Assembly: GCF_001509585.1 (NCBI RefSeq)
Contig: NZ_LNCI01000003.1
Span: 186,001 to 250,000, forward strand
Source: Tropicimonas marinistellae
GTDB taxonomy: Bacteria; Pseudomonadota; Alphaproteobacteria; Rhodobacterales; Rhodobacteraceae
Length of the DNA stretch: 64,000 bases
Reading direction: 5' to 3'
Part shown: positions 43,603 through 53,934 of the stretch, in pieces
How positions within the stretch are numbered: the first letter of the stretch is position 1
Layout of the letters: every line of letters begins with the position of its first letter
Notes under the pieces: model-generated
The model's input: only the letters and a program-made list of their open reading frames with translations
Told to the model about the DNA's origin: nothing
Database searches by the model: none
Position numbers and translations under genes: made by a program

Positions 43603-44349
43603 TTGGACGCCTTCACGGAATCCACGTTCGGCGAATTGAACGCCGAAGACTACGACGATCTGCACGATCCCGGCACCACGGAAGACACGGTTGCACTCAT
43701 TTCCGAAGTCGCCGGCGACGGGAGAATCCTGGAGCTGGCGATCGGCACTGGGCGTGTGGCCTTGCCTCTGGCGCGCCGAGGGCATTCCGTTACCGGGATT
43801 GAAGGGTCGCCACTGATGGTCGAGAAGCTTCGGGAGAAACCCGGATCGGAGCGGATCTCGGTAAAGGTCGGCGATTTTGCCGACGTCGCCGTCGACGGAC
43901 GGTTCGATCACGTATTTCTGGTCTACAACACGCTCTTCAACCTGCAGTCCCAGGCAGATCAGCTACGCTGTTTTCGGAATGTCGCCGCGCGTTTGAACGA
44001 TGGTGGCACGTTTCTCGTCGAGGCGTTCGTCCCGGACTTTTCGGCGTTCACCGACGGACAGCGGGTATCAACACGGTATCTGGACCGAGGATCGGTGTTC
44101 CTCGAAGCCGTCGTGCACGACCCGGTGTGCCAGTTGCTCGAGTTTCAGCGCATTCGAATAACCGAGGCAGGAACGCGACTGGTACCGCTGCGCCTGCGCT
44201 ATGCCTGGCCGAGCGAGATCGACCTGATGGCACGTCTTGCCGGATTGACCCTCGACGCACGGTGGGGCGGGTGGCACCGGGAGCCATTCGACGCCGGCAG
44301 CAGCATGCACGTTTCGCTCTACCGCAAACCGCAGCCTGCTGCCGGATAG
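43603..44349 (+). CDS. Class I SAM-dependent methyltransferase, TTG start
   Basis: Methyltransferase of about 248 residues. Motif I is ILELAIGTGRVALPLARRGH, with the GxGxG form partly changed, and later segments are VKVGDFADVAVDGRFDHVFL and VAARLNDGGTFLVEAFVPDF. The target of methylation is not evident. TTG at 43603 is taken as start because AAAGGGGGGATCGC precedes it and the domain begins just after; an ATG at 43507 would add 32 residues with no resemblance to the family. It converges on metA with a 21-bp gap. Confidence 0.82.
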   Translation: MDAFTESTFGELNAEDYDDLHDPGTTEDTVALISEVAGDGRILELAIGTGRVALPLARRGHSVTGIEGSPLMVEKLREKPGSERISVKVGDFADVAVDGRFDHVFLVYNTLFNLQSQADQLRCFRNVAARLNDGGTFLVEAFVPDFSAFTDGQRVSTRYLDRGSVFLEAVVHDPVCQLLEFQRIRITEAGTRLVPLRLRYAWPSEIDLMARLAGLTLDARWGGWHREPFDAGSSMHVSLYRKPQPAAG

Positions 44350-44370
44350 GGGCCCGCGCCGGACGCAGCC

Positions 44371-45297
44371 CTACCAGTGGCCTGAGCCGATTGCATCGAG
44401 GTTGAAGGGCGTGGTCTGGTATATCTCGTTGATCCAGTTGCCATAGAGCAGGTGCGCATGGCTGCGCCAGCGGTTTGTCGGAATGGTCTCGGGGTCGTCA
44501 TGCGGGTAGTAGTTCACCGGAACGGCGATCTTCTTTCCGGCCGAGACATCGCGGTCGTACTCCTCCTTGAGCGTGCCGCTGTCGTACTCGAAATGGTTGA
44601 ACATATAGAGCGCCCGGTGATCCGGGTCCTTGACCAGAGCCGGTCCGGTCTCGTCCGAAGCTAGCAGCGGGATCAGCCCTGGTACCGCCTCCACTTCATG
44701 CTGGCGGATTTCCGTCCAGCGGCTGACCGGCATCAACAGGTCGTCCGAAAAACCGCGAAGGTAGGGAGAGGCGGGGGCGAGGTTCTGGTGCCGGAAACAG
44801 CCGAACGCCTTTTCGTCCAGCATGTGTTTGGGCACGCCGTGGAAGTGGTGAATCATCGCCATGCCGCCCCAGCAGACGCCAAAGGTCGAATGCACGTTGG
44901 TCTGCGTCCACTCAAAGATCCGGGTCAGCTCGTCCCAATAGGTGACCTCTTCGTACGGGAGGTGTTCCACGGGGGCGCCGGTGATGATCAGCCCGTCGTA
45001 TTTCTCCTCCGTCAGGTCTTCCCACGGCTTGTAGAACGCCTCCATGTGTTCCGCGGCGGTGTTCTTCGTCTCGTGCGAGGATATCCTGATCAGGTGCAGA
45101 TCGATCTGCAGCGGGGTCGCGCCAATGAGCCGGGCGAACTGCGTCTCGGTCTGGATTTTCTTCGGCATCAGGTTCAGCAAAGCGATCCTGAGCGGGCGGA
45201 TGTCCTGCCGCTCCGCACGGTCCTCGCCCATGACCATGACGCCCTCGTTCTGAAGGACGTCGAAGGCGGGCAATGTCTCGGGCAGTTTGATCGGCAT
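44371..45297 (-). CDS. metAA: Homoserine O-acetyltransferase, MetA family
   Basis: Acylates homoserine in methionine synthesis. The 308-residue protein has the class I glutamine amidotransferase-like fold of Met[21 protein letters not shown], the catalytic Cys142 in [20 protein letters not shown], and the later [16 protein letters not shown] with the catalytic His and Glu. Residue 111 is Glu ([12 protein letters not shown]). Structure-based work on MetA proteins links Glu111 to acetyl-CoA use and Gly111 to succinyl-CoA use, so acetyltransferase activity is predicted. No SAM-II-type aptamer could be fitted in the 41-bp leader. Confidence 0.93.
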   Translation of the reverse strand: MPIKLPETLPAFDVLQNEGVMVMGEDRAERQDIRPLRIALLNLMPKKIQTETQFARLIGATPLQIDLHLIRISSHETKNTAAEHMEAFYKPWEDLTEEKYDGLIITGAPVEHLPYEEVTYWDELTRIFEWTQTNVHSTFGVCWGGMAMIHHFHGVPKHMLDEKAFGCFRHQNLAPASPYLRGFSDDLLMPVSRWTEIRQHEVEAVPGLIPLLASDETGPALVKDPDHRALYMFNHFEYDSGTLKEEYDRDVSAGKKIAVPVNYYPHDDPETIPTNRWRSHAHLLYGNWINEIYQTTPFNLDAIGSGHW

Positions 45298-45338
45298 GGA
45301 AGGACTCGCTTGTTGGAGCGCCTGACATAGCCCTGCGC

Positions 45339-46214
45339 TTAGCCGCGCTCAAGGGCGTGCCCGATCAGCGCATCGAACTTGTCAGGTGTGTTGGCGGCTG
45401 CGACCTCTTCGGCGGACACGGTCACGCCCCAGTTTTCCGCCATTGCCCTGTAGGCTGGCCGGCGGGCGGCCATGGCGCGACGATAGGCGAATCGTACGAA
45501 GCTGTCCGGATCAACTTTTGCCGCTTCCGTGTTGTTTTCGTGCAGAAAATCCTGCCAGCACGTCTCGGTGAAGGACGCCCGGTAGCACATCGGTTTCGGT
45601 GCCCGATCGAAGCGCCGTACCAGCTCTTCCGCGTGGTCCTCCGAGCCCTCGATCCATACCAGCAACATGGCGGCATTGAGCGTCGTGAGGATCGGGTCGT
45701 CGGGGTCCTGGGGGTTCACGACCTCGCAGATCGATCCGCCGGAATCGCAGACGAAGTGCGGATAGCCATAGATTTCCTCGGCGCGGTCGATGAAATGCGG
45801 CGCGTCCAGCAGCGCAGCCCGTTCGGCTGCATGATGTTGTTCCTGACGCTTGGCGTATTCGGCCATCGGGAGGCCGCCCTTGGCCGGGTCGCCGGGCTTT
45901 CCGAGGTAGTGGGAGAGCGGCGCCAGGTTGTTGAAGGTGATGTTGGACGCGATGTAGATCGAATCCGTCAACAGGAGTTCCCGCAGTTTCGGAACCTTCA
46001 TCGCCTCGCGTTTGAACTCGTCCGAGATCAGCTCGCCCATGTAGCGGGTGCCGATGCGGTAATCGATCGAATAATGAAACCAGTCGCCATGCGCGCGCAG
46101 CATGTTGGAAACGTGCGTCTTGCCGAGGCCGGACATACCGAAGAGCAGCAGACGTTTTTTCGGCGCGGCCGCCCAGGCGGCGGCGTTGGGGTAGAGGCGG
46201 GGCGGTGTCTTCAT
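45339..46214 (-). CDS. P-loop ATPase-like protein next to metA
   Basis: Protein of 291 residues with an N-terminal nucleotide-binding loop [18 protein letters not shown], in an arrangement like small kinases or sulfotransferases, then [20 protein letters not shown] and [20 protein letters not shown]. No standard family name can be given from the sequence; it may be a kinase-like ATPase. The ATG at 46214 is the first near the P-loop; the longer open frame upstream is Arg/Pro-rich and unlikely to be coding. It is 41 bp upstream of metA on the same strand, so the two are probably cotranscribed. Confidence 0.75.
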   Translation of the reverse strand: MKTPPRLYPNAAAWAAAPKKRLLLFGMSGLGKTHVSNMLRAHGDWFHYSIDYRIGTRYMGELISDEFKREAMKVPKLRELLLTDSIYIASNITFNNLAPLSHYLGKPGDPAKGGLPMAEYAKRQEQHHAAERAALLDAPHFIDRAEEIYGYPHFVCDSGGSICEVVNPQDPDDPILTTLNAAMLLVWIEGSEDHAEELVRRFDRAPKPMCYRASFTETCWQDFLHENNTEAAKVDPDSFVRFAYRRAMAARRPAYRAMAENWGVTVSAEEVAAANTPDKFDALIGHALERG

Positions 46215-46691
46215 GCGATGAGTGGTAGCGAGCCGGCCGGATGCAATCCAGAGGGTTTCTCCATGGTCGCGTCCAATGCGCCCTGCTGTGGCGTCGCTGC
46301 GGCGACGGGTAGGGGCGGATGACAATGCCCGAGTCCGTGGTGACGGTCTGCGGCCCGCGTATTGTGGTTCGGGAACCACCACCGCGCAGCTTTTTGGGGG
46401 GACCAGCCCGGCCGAGGGGGCACTGTGGCCTGTCGGTCTCTTTCTGTCGACGGGTTTTGCGCGCGCCGACATTCCGCGAATTGAGCGAGTTGGCGCGGCC
46501 GAAGGTCACCGCTGATGGTGATCCGGAAGACGCGCGCGGCTGCCAAAGCCTGTGGTGGCGGTCGGCTTGAAAGCGGACGAACTGCCTGTCCGTCGAGCCT
46601 TGGCCCGTCCCGCGCCGTCAAATCTGAAACGCCCCCGCGCCGCGAGGCAGACGGGGGCGTTTCGAGGTCACTTGGGAACGCGGCCGGGCGG
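46215..46691. other. 477-bp region with a bidirectional terminator, no gene
   Basis: No supported gene. The part near 46215 should hold the promoter of the P-loop gene. A small hairpin GTGGTT-CGGG-AACCAC lies at 46365-46380, and a strong terminator-like hairpin at 46626-46663 closes the FadL gene. Confidence 0.5.
46626..46663 (-). terminator. Terminator of the FadL-type gene
   Basis: A 12-bp perfect stem GAAACGCCCCCG / CGGGGGCGTTTC with a 14-base loop, 29 bases beyond the stop at 46692. On the minus strand the stem ends in GTTTC followed by AGATTT, giving a weak T tract. Confidence 0.65.
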
Positions 46692-47942
46692 TCAGAAGTC
46701 GTAGCCGACCCTGATGCCAAGCGACAGCGCGGTGTTTTCTGTGAAGTCCGCCCGCGCCACATCCGGCGTTCCGGTCTCGGGCTGGGCGTCGCCCAGCCAC
46801 GTGTAGCGGGCACCGCCCGATATCTTGACGTCACCCATATCGTAGGATGCGCCGACCGCGAGCGCCCAGAGGCCATTCGACGGCGCAAGCGGCGAAACGA
46901 GTTTGTCGGTTTCCGCCTCGTAGCTGACGGCAAGCGAGCCCGCCCATTGATCGGTAAATTGCCGGCCGACCCCGATCTGATAGGTTGTCGTGTCTTCCAG
47001 CTCCACCAGGCCACTGCCGGTCGCTTTCACGAAGTTCGTTGGATCGATCCGGAACTCGCTCCAATCCACCCATCGGATCGAACCGAAAACCAGCGTATCC
47101 TCGGCCACGCCGGACTGGAAATCCAGATTGACCGATTGCGGCGTCTTCACATCCGTCGTCGACTCGCCGTCGTAGGGATTGACCGCGATCAGGCCGTAGA
47201 CAGGGTGATTGACCAACACGTCCGGCCCGCTTTCGCGGGTTTTCATTTCATGCGTGATGGAGGAGCTGTAGGTCAACGCCACGCGCAGGGCGATGTCCGG
47301 GATCTCGTAGGCCGCACCGAGCACGTACCCCAGAGCTGTATCGCGCTCCAGTTCCACGTCATAGCCGTTCGCCGTACCGATGCTTTCGCCCGCAGCGGGG
47401 GGCGCAATGGCGCCGATGGCGGGGATCATCTCTTCCGTGGGACCGTAGGCAAGGCCGCTCAGGTCGATATCGCCTTCTGCGGTCTGGATTCGAAGGCCGC
47501 CATAGGCGCTCCAGCGTGCATTGAAATTGTATCGCAACAACGCCGTCAGGGCATTGGTCTCTGCAAAGGCACTCGTCCCGCCCAGCTCGGTCGTGCCCGG
47601 GTCGCCGGAGTATTCCACATCGGCACCGTAGGGCTGGTCGAATATCAGCGCGCCCGACAGGGAATCGTTGAACCGGACTTTTACCGCCGTCCCGACACTC
47701 CAAAACGCGCCGCCCACGTCGTCATAGCCGGTGCCGCCCGGCAAGCCGACCTGCGAAATACCCAGTCCCGTGCCGGAAAGGTCCGGCGATGTATGCGCGA
47801 ATGACAATTCAAAGTAATTGCCTGTTTCTCCGCCCTTTTCAAACAGCGCGCCAATGGGTTGGCCCGTTCGGTCCAATCCGCCGGCGATCGCTCCCCCAGA
47901 CAGCGCCGCGAGGACCGATGCGCTGGTCACTAACATTCTCAT
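46692..47942 (-). CDS. FadL/OmpP1/TodX-type outer membrane channel
   Basis: Outer membrane beta-barrel of 416 residues for hydrophobic compounds such as long-chain fatty acids. A signal peptide (MRMLVTSASVLAALSGGAIA) is followed by GLDRTGQPIGALFEKGG, close to the N-terminal region of FadL relatives. Alternating strands fill the protein, and it ends in VGYDF with the terminal aromatic residue needed for barrel assembly. The gene stands alone, with a terminator behind and about 200 bp of AT-richer DNA in front. Confidence 0.9.
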   Translation of the reverse strand: MRMLVTSASVLAALSGGAIAGGLDRTGQPIGALFEKGGETGNYFELSFAHTSPDLSGTGLGISQVGLPGGTGYDDVGGAFWSVGTAVKVRFNDSLSGALIFDQPYGADVEYSGDPGTTELGGTSAFAETNALTALLRYNFNARWSAYGGLRIQTAEGDIDLSGLAYGPTEEMIPAIGAIAPPAAGESIGTANGYDVELERDTALGYVLGAAYEIPDIALRVALTYSSSITHEMKTRESGPDVLVNHPVYGLIAVNPYDGESTTDVKTPQSVNLDFQSGVAEDTLVFGSIRWVDWSEFRIDPTNFVKATGSGLVELEDTTTYQIGVGRQFTDQWAGSLAVSYEAETDKLVSPLAPSNGLWALAVGASYDMGDVKISGGARYTWLGDAQPETGTPDVARADFTENTALSLGIRVGYDF

Positions 47943-48146
47943 TCAGGTCTCGTCCCTTATTTCCTAGGTGCCGGCATTTCTGTTGCTGCCGGTAATCGTT
48001 GGTATTGTGTGGCCGAAAAAACCTAAGTGTTGCGTCGTCAAAACGTCAATTTTTACGCTCCGTCACATTCTCGAAATGGCCGCTTCGAAGCTACGTCGCG
48101 TAAATTGAGCTATTTTGCTTAACGATTGGTTTCTTTGGGTGCAGTG

Positions 48147-49037
48147 TCATCTCCCCGCGGCGGTCACGGGGCGGTTTCCGGCCGTCCGGCCGCGGAGGTT
48201 CAGCCAATTGGCACCGAATATGATCGCCGCTCCGACCAGCACCCAGGCATCGACGGGTTCCGAATAGAATGCCATTCCAATTGCTGCCATGACCGGCAGG
48301 CGAAGAAAGTCCATCGGCATGACCATCGCCGCGGGTGCCAGGGCCAGCGCGCTCGACAGGCAGAAGTGCGCGGCAAGGCCGGTCGCCCCGATCAGCGCCA
48401 GCCACGGCATCGCAGTCGCGGAGGGCACAGCAATGTGCCCGTCGATACCGGCACAGATCGCCCCCATGACCGCCTGCATCAGAGTCAACCAGAACATGAT
48501 GCAGGTGATACTCTCGGTGCGTGTGAGCCTGCGGGTGAAGAGGGCGGACCCGGCGAACCCTATGGCTGCCGCCGCCGCGGCGATCATCGGCGGCGACAGG
48601 CTGCCGACCTCCGGTCGCACGACGATAAGAACGCCGGCAAATCCCACCAGTGCCGCCAGCGCCCGCGTTGCAGTGAGTTTCTCGCCAAGGATCAGGGGCG
48701 CCAGCAGCGCCACCCAGATCGGCGAGGTGAATTCCAGCGCCATGAGATGCGCCAGCGGGATAAGTGCCAGCGCGAAGAACCACAGGTTTTGTCCTGTGAA
48801 ATGGCAGAGGTTTCGCGCCAGGTGCCATTTCATGTTGCGCGTATTGACCTGTGAAAGCGCGCCGGTGGCGCCGCCAATAACCAGAACAATCCCGAAGGAG
48901 ACAATAGAGCGGTACATCAGGATCTCGAACGTGTCGTGTTCCAGCGATACCGCGCGTCCCGCAACCGCCATCAGCGAGAAGGAGGAAATGGCACCTGCCA
49001 TCCAGAAGGCGGCGCGCAGGGGGTGGGACTCGGACAT
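48147..49037 (-). CDS. EamA/DMT-family permease
   Basis: Membrane protein of 296 residues with ten hydrophobic segments arranged as two EamA repeats. The first ends around EFTSPIWVALLAPLILGEKL and the second around MDFLRLPVMAAIGMAFYSEP, the usual positions of the paired motif. Such proteins export or import metabolites; no substrate can be suggested. It stands between the FadL gene and glnA on the same strand, with spacers that argue for its own promoter. Confidence 0.88.
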   Translation of the reverse strand: MSESHPLRAAFWMAGAISSFSLMAVAGRAVSLEHDTFEILMYRSIVSFGIVLVIGGATGALSQVNTRNMKWHLARNLCHFTGQNLWFFALALIPLAHLMALEFTSPIWVALLAPLILGEKLTATRALAALVGFAGVLIVVRPEVGSLSPPMIAAAAAAIGFAGSALFTRRLTRTESITCIMFWLTLMQAVMGAICAGIDGHIAVPSATAMPWLALIGATGLAAHFCLSSALALAPAAMVMPMDFLRLPVMAAIGMAFYSEPVDAWVLVGAAIIFGANWLNLRGRTAGNRPVTAAGR

Positions 49038-49175
49038 TGGGCGTGCTTTCAGTCAGCGCAAAACGCGCCGTGGCTGCGTGACCCGAAATTGACGCGGATG
49101 CAAGTGGCCGTCGCGCGTGCATGGCGGGAACGCCGCAGGCGCAATGGGCGCGCGGTGTGGAGGCCCAAACGAGTT

Positions 49176-49200
49176 GGGGGCGCCCATTGCGGGCGCCCCC
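49176..49200. terminator. Hairpin downstream of glnA
   Basis: Perfect 10-bp stem GGGGGCGCCC / GGGCGCCCCC with a 5-base loop ATTGC, 28 bases past the glnA stop. On the minus strand it is followed by AACTCG, so it lacks the T-run of a textbook terminator. Confidence 0.55.
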
Positions 49201-49228
49201 CTTTGTCACTGTCCCGTTGTTCTTTGGA

Positions 49229-50635
49229 TTAGCAGCTGTAGTACAGCTTGAATTCCATCGGGTGCGGCGTGTGCTCGTAGGCGTAGATCTCTTCCCACTT
49301 GAGATCCATGTAGCCCTCGATCTGGCTCTTGGTGAACACGTCGCCCGCAAGCAGGAACTCGTGGTCGGCTTCGAGGCACTCCATTGCCTCACGCAGCGAG
49401 GCGCAGACCGTCGGGATGCCTTCCAACTCTTCCGGCGGCAGGTCGTAAAGGTCCTTGTCCATGGCTTCGCCCGGATGGATCTTGTTCTTGATGCCGTCAA
49501 GGCCGGCCATCAGAAGGGCCGCGAAGCACAGGTAGGGGTTGGAGGACGGGTCGGGGAAGCGGGCCTCGACACGCTTGGCCTTCGGGCTTTCCGCCCACGG
49601 GATACGCACGCAACCGGAGCGGTTAGACGCCGAGTAGGCGCGCAGAACCGGCGCTTCAAAGCCCGGGATCAGGCGCTTATAAGAGTTGGTCGACGGGTTG
49701 GTGAAGGCATTGAGCGTTTTGGCGTGCTTCAGGATACCGCCAATGTAGTAGAGCGCCTCGTCGGAGAGATCGGCGTATTTGTCGCCCGCGAAGAGCGGCT
49801 TGCCATCTTTCCAGACCGACATGTTGACGTGCATGCCGGTGCCATTGTCGCCAGCGATCGGCTTCGGCATGAAGGTTGCCGACTTGCCGTATGCGTGAGC
49901 AACGTTGTGCACGACGTACTTGTACTTCTGCAGTTCGTCGGCCTGCTTGGTCAGGGTACCGAAGATGAGGCCGAGCTCGTGCTGGCACGACGCAACCTCG
50001 TGGTGGTGCTTGTCGACCTTCATGCCCATGCGCTTCATGGTCGAGAGCATCTCGGAGCGCAGGTCCTGGGCGTCGTCGGTGGGGTTCACGGGGAAGTAGC
50101 CGCCCTTGACGCCGGGCCGGTGGCCCATGTTGCCCATCTCGTATTCGGTGTCGGTGTTCCAGGCGGCGTCGATAGCGTCCACCTCGTAGCCGACCTTGTT
50201 CATCCCGACCTGGAAGCGGACGTCGTCGAACAGGAAGAATTCGGCCTCGGGGCCCATGTAGGCCGCGTCGCCGATGCCGGAGGATTTCAGGTAGGCTTCG
50301 GCCTTCTCGGCGGTACCGCGCGGATCGCGCTCATAGGGTTCGCCGGTGTCCGGCTCGACGACGGAGCAATGCACCGCCAGCGTCTTTTCGGCGTAAAACG
50401 GGTCCATGTAGACCGAATCCGTATCCGGCATCAGCTTCATGTCGGATTGGTCGATCGACTTCCAGCCGGCGATGGAGGAGCCGTCGAACATGAAGCCCTC
50501 TTCCAGGAAATCCTCGTCGACCTGGTCGGACATGACGGTGACGTGCTGCAGCTTGCCTCGCGGATCGGTGAAACGAACGTCGACGTAGGCGACATCCTCG
50601 TCCGCAATGGTCTTGAGAACCGCTTCTTTGCTCAT
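49229..50635 (-). CDS. glnA: Glutamine synthetase type I
   Basis: Makes glutamine from glutamate and ammonia. The 468-residue GSI has [35 protein letters not shown], the ATP-site loop [19 protein letters not shown], and the glutamate-site segment [20 protein letters not shown]. The Tyr of the adenylylation loop is in [11 protein letters not shown] near residue 397, so control by GlnE adenylylation is expected. It is 56 bp downstream of glnB, the common alphaproteobacterial glnBA arrangement. Confidence 0.98.
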   Translation of the reverse strand: MSKEAVLKTIADEDVAYVDVRFTDPRGKLQHVTVMSDQVDEDFLEEGFMFDGSSIAGWKSIDQSDMKLMPDTDSVYMDPFYAEKTLAVHCSVVEPDTGEPYERDPRGTAEKAEAYLKSSGIGDAAYMGPEAEFFLFDDVRFQVGMNKVGYEVDAIDAAWNTDTEYEMGNMGHRPGVKGGYFPVNPTDDAQDLRSEMLSTMKRMGMKVDKHHHEVASCQHELGLIFGTLTKQADELQKYKYVVHNVAHAYGKSATFMPKPIAGDNGTGMHVNMSVWKDGKPLFAGDKYADLSDEALYYIGGILKHAKTLNAFTNPSTNSYKRLIPGFEAPVLRAYSASNRSGCVRIPWAESPKAKRVEARFPDPSSNPYLCFAALLMAGLDGIKNKIHPGEAMDKDLYDLPPEELEGIPTVCASLREAMECLEADHEFLLAGDVFTKSQIEGYMDLKWEEIYAYEHTPHPMEFKLYYSC

Positions 50636-50691
50636 GTGACTTCTGTTTCCTCTGTCAGAAATTGTGTTGGATGGTCGGGGTCCAGAGTGGC

Positions 50692-51105
<414 letters not shown>

Positions 51106-51209
51106 CTACGGCAGGATTGCGGCGAAGAGCCCTTTCCAATGCGTGTGGTTAAATGCTGTGCAAAATGAACAAAACTTGGGCAATAAATAAATAGGACTGG
51201 CCGGATTCC

Positions 51210-52829
51210 ATGACTGAACTACTCACTTCTGCACAAATGCGCGCCATTGAGCAGGCGGCATTCGATCTCGGCGCGGCCACCGGGAGCGAGTTGATGGAGC
51301 GTGCCGGACAGGGCGTCGTGGATGCGATGTTTGCCGCGTTCCCGGACTTGGAGGAGGGCCACAGGCACGCGGTGATTCTCTGCGGTCCCGGCAACAACGG
51401 TGGCGACGGGTTCGTGATCGCGCGCCTGTTGCAGGAGCGCGGATGGCAGGTCGAGTGCTTCTTGTACGGCGATGCGATCCGCCTTCCGCCTGACGCAAAG
51501 GCCAACCACGACCGGTGGGCCGACATGGGGCAGGTCGTTCCCTTCGCCGACTGGCGCTTCGGGCTGCGGTACGGTGTTCGCATGGCCAGCGAAAAGGCGC
51601 CGTCGGTTCTGATCGACGCGCTCTTCGGGACCGGGCTGACACGTCCGATGGAGGAAGACCTCGACCAGGCTCTGCGGGAACTGGATGCGGCCTTCCCGAA
51701 GGGCACGGCGCGTCGCGTGGCCGTGGACGCGCCGTCAGGGCTGTGCATGGATTCCGGCCGCCCCCTGATGTTGGGCTCCAGGGAGGAGTTGCCGCTGAGG
51801 TTCGATCTCGCGGTCTCCTTCCATCGCCGCAAGCTGGGGCATCTGCTGGCCGAAGGGCCGGATTGTTGCGGTTCGGTTGCCGTGGCCGATATCGGGCTCG
51901 ATCAGGGAGCATTGCGGACGGCGCGCCCGGAACTCCGGGAAGTTCTCGGGGCGGCCGTGACGGCCGCCATTCCCCGGGCCTACGAACTACGCAAGGGGAG
52001 TGACGACACTGCGGCGAGCCACAAATACGACTACGGCCACGCTTTGATACTGTCCGGTGGTCCGGGCCACACGGGCGCTGCGCGCCTGGCCGCCCGTGGC
52101 GCGCTGCGGGTCGGCGCCGGTCTTGTCACCGTGGCCGCGCCCGGTACGGCGGTGAGCGAATGTGCGGCGCATTTAACGGCGATCATGTTGACGCGCTGTA
52201 ACGGAGCCTCCGATCTGGGCGGGCTGCTGGAGGACGACCGCAAGAACGCGCTTTGCCTGGGGCCGGGGCTCGGGATCGGCGCGGCGACCCGCGACATGGT
52301 GATGACTGCGCTCGGCAGCCGCCGCCGCTGTGTACTGGATGCCGATGCGCTGACCTCCTTCGAAGGCTCGCCACCGACGCTCTTCGCCCATCTGCACAGC
52401 CGGGTGGTTCTGACCCCACATGCCGGAGAGTTTGCTCGGCTGTTCCCGGACATCTGGCGCAAGCTCTCCGAAGCGCCGCAGGGTGGTCCGGCCTATTCGA
52501 AGGTGGAGGCCACGCAGGAGGCGGCCGCGCGGGCCGGCTGCATCGTGCTGTTCAAGGGCAGAGACACGGTAATTGCCGAACCGGGCGGGCGGACGGTCTT
52601 GAACGCCGCTGCCTACGAGCGGTCCGCGCCCTGGCTTGCGACCGCAGGCGCAGGTGATGTCCTCGCGGGAATGATCACGGGGCTCCTCGCGCGCGACATC
52701 TGGCCGGTTACCGCGGCCGAGATCGCCGTTTGGCTACATGTCGAGGCCGCGCGCAGGTTTGGTCCGGGCGTGATCGCAACGGATCTTCCCGATCAATTGC
52801 CGGGGGTGTTTCGCGAACTTGGTCTGTAG
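51210..52829 (+). CDS. nnrD: Bifunctional NAD(P)HX epimerase/dehydratase
   Basis: Repairs hydrated NADH and NADPH. The 539-residue protein joins an N-terminal epimerase (NnrE, about 1-215, with AVILCGPGNNGGDGFVIARL and DALFGTGLTRPM) to a C-terminal ADP-dependent dehydratase (NnrD, about 230-539). The latter has GGPGHTGAARLAARGALRVG, LCLGPGLGI, VVLTPHAGEFARLF and the ATP/ADP-site TAGAGDVLAGMITGLLA. It is divergent from glnB and convergent with mazG. The symbol is for the dehydratase half. Confidence 0.95.
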   Translation: MTELLTSAQMRAIEQAAFDLGAATGSELMERAGQGVVDAMFAAFPDLEEGHRHAVILCGPGNNGGDGFVIARLLQERGWQVECFLYGDAIRLPPDAKANHDRWADMGQVVPFADWRFGLRYGVRMASEKAPSVLIDALFGTGLTRPMEEDLDQALRELDAAFPKGTARRVAVDAPSGLCMDSGRPLMLGSREELPLRFDLAVSFHRRKLGHLLAEGPDCCGSVAVADIGLDQGALRTARPELREVLGAAVTAAIPRAYELRKGSDDTAASHKYDYGHALILSGGPGHTGAARLAARGALRVGAGLVTVAAPGTAVSECAAHLTAIMLTRCNGASDLGGLLEDDRKNALCLGPGLGIGAATRDMVMTALGSRRRCVLDADALTSFEGSPPTLFAHLHSRVVLTPHAGEFARLFPDIWRKLSEAPQGGPAYSKVEATQEAAARAGCIVLFKGRDTVIAEPGGRTVLNAAAYERSAPWLATAGAGDVLAGMITGLLARDIWPVTAAEIAVWLHVEAARRFGPGVIATDLPDQLPGVFRELGL

Positions 52830-52994
52830 CGCCGCCGACCAACCGGACCAACGCCCGGGGGCAGGCACATTTCGGCGCATGCCCTGCCGCGCCCGTTGCC
52901 TGCTTTCACTCAGCGCGGCGGCGCAGATCTTCGGCGATACTCTCCTGCCGGCAGTCGACGTGGAAGACGCGGACTAGGACCTCGCCAGTACCAA

Positions 52995-53807
52995 TCAGCG
53001 GCGTTCACGTCCCTTTATCTCGGTCCAGAGGGCATCCATTTCTTCCAGGCTGGCGTCGGACGGCGTGCGCCCGCCTTCGTGAAGAGCGTCTTCGATCGCA
53101 TTGAAGCGGCGGGTGAATTTTGCGTTGGTTCGGCGCAGTGCCTGCTCTGGGTCGATGCCGAGGTGGCGCGCGAGATTGGCCAGCACGAAGAGCATGTCGC
53201 CCATCTCGTCCTCGATGGCGTCGGTGTCACCTTTGGCCGTCGCCTGCGCGAGTTCCTCGGCCTCCTCGCGGATCTTGTCGAGCACAAGGTCGGGGTTTTC
53301 CCAATCGAATCCGACCCTTGCGGCGCGTTTCTGGAGCTTGTAGGCGCGCAGCAGGGCCGGCAGCCCGAGGGCCACCCCGTCGAGGACACGCGCTTCGCCT
53401 TTCGCAGCGCGTTCCTTTGCCTTCTGCACCTCCCAGTCGCGGGTCTGTTGTTCCGCGCTCTTGTCGCGACTCTCGTCGCCGAAGACATGCGGGTGGCGGG
53501 CGACCATCTTGTCGGAGATCCCGTCCGCGATTTCGGCGAAGGTAAAGCGGCCCTCCTCGGCACCCATTTGCGCGAAATAGACGACCTGGAGCAGAAGATC
53601 GCCCAATTCGTCCTTCACTTCGTTCCAGGCCTCGCGCTCGATGGCGTCGGCCACCTCGTAGGCCTCCTCGATCGTGTAAGGCGCAATCGTTTCCCAGCTC
53701 TGCTCGATGTCCCACGGACAGCCGTGATCGGGGTCACGCAACCGGGCCATGATCTCCAACAGACGCGGCATGGCGCCGTTCGCGGCATGGATGAGAGAAT
53801 CAGGCAA
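52995..53807 (-). CDS. mazG: Nucleoside triphosphate pyrophosphohydrolase MazG, TTG start
   Basis: Hydrolyses NTPs to NMP and pyrophosphate. The 270-residue protein has two MazG repeats. The first contains [20 protein letters not shown], then [13 protein letters not shown] and [19 protein letters not shown] with the EExxE and ExxD metal sites. The second contains [12 protein letters not shown] and [23 protein letters not shown] at 53807 is chosen because AAGGAGAGCCCCC lies just before it; ATG at 53771 has none. It faces away from prfA with 127 bp between. Confidence 0.93.
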   Translation of the reverse strand: MPDSLIHAANGAMPRLLEIMARLRDPDHGCPWDIEQSWETIAPYTIEEAYEVADAIEREAWNEVKDELGDLLLQVVYFAQMGAEEGRFTFAEIADGISDKMVARHPHVFGDESRDKSAEQQTRDWEVQKAKERAAKGEARVLDGVALGLPALLRAYKLQKRAARVGFDWENPDLVLDKIREEAEELAQATAKGDTDAIEDEMGDMLFVLANLARHLGIDPEQALRRTNAKFTRRFNAIEDALHEGGRTPSDASLEEMDALWTEIKGRERR

Positions 53808-53934
53808 GGGGGCTCTCCTTCGCGGCCAGATGCGGCGAGTTAGTGTGGTTCGGGGGGGCTTGTCCATGGGTGCGGTTGCGGGTTCGGTGCCGGGGCTCTT
53901 GACCAAGGGCGCGCAATCCGGCACGCAGCCCGGC

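Noticed and set aside
45298-45338. Possible SAM-II riboswitch before metA
   Set aside because: The leader is only 41 bp and the expected pseudoknot sequence pattern could not be fitted.
52910-53004. Short frame (about 31 codons) overlapping the mazG 3' end
   Set aside because: It has protein-like composition but no ATG, GTG or ribosome-binding site; it is probably chance.
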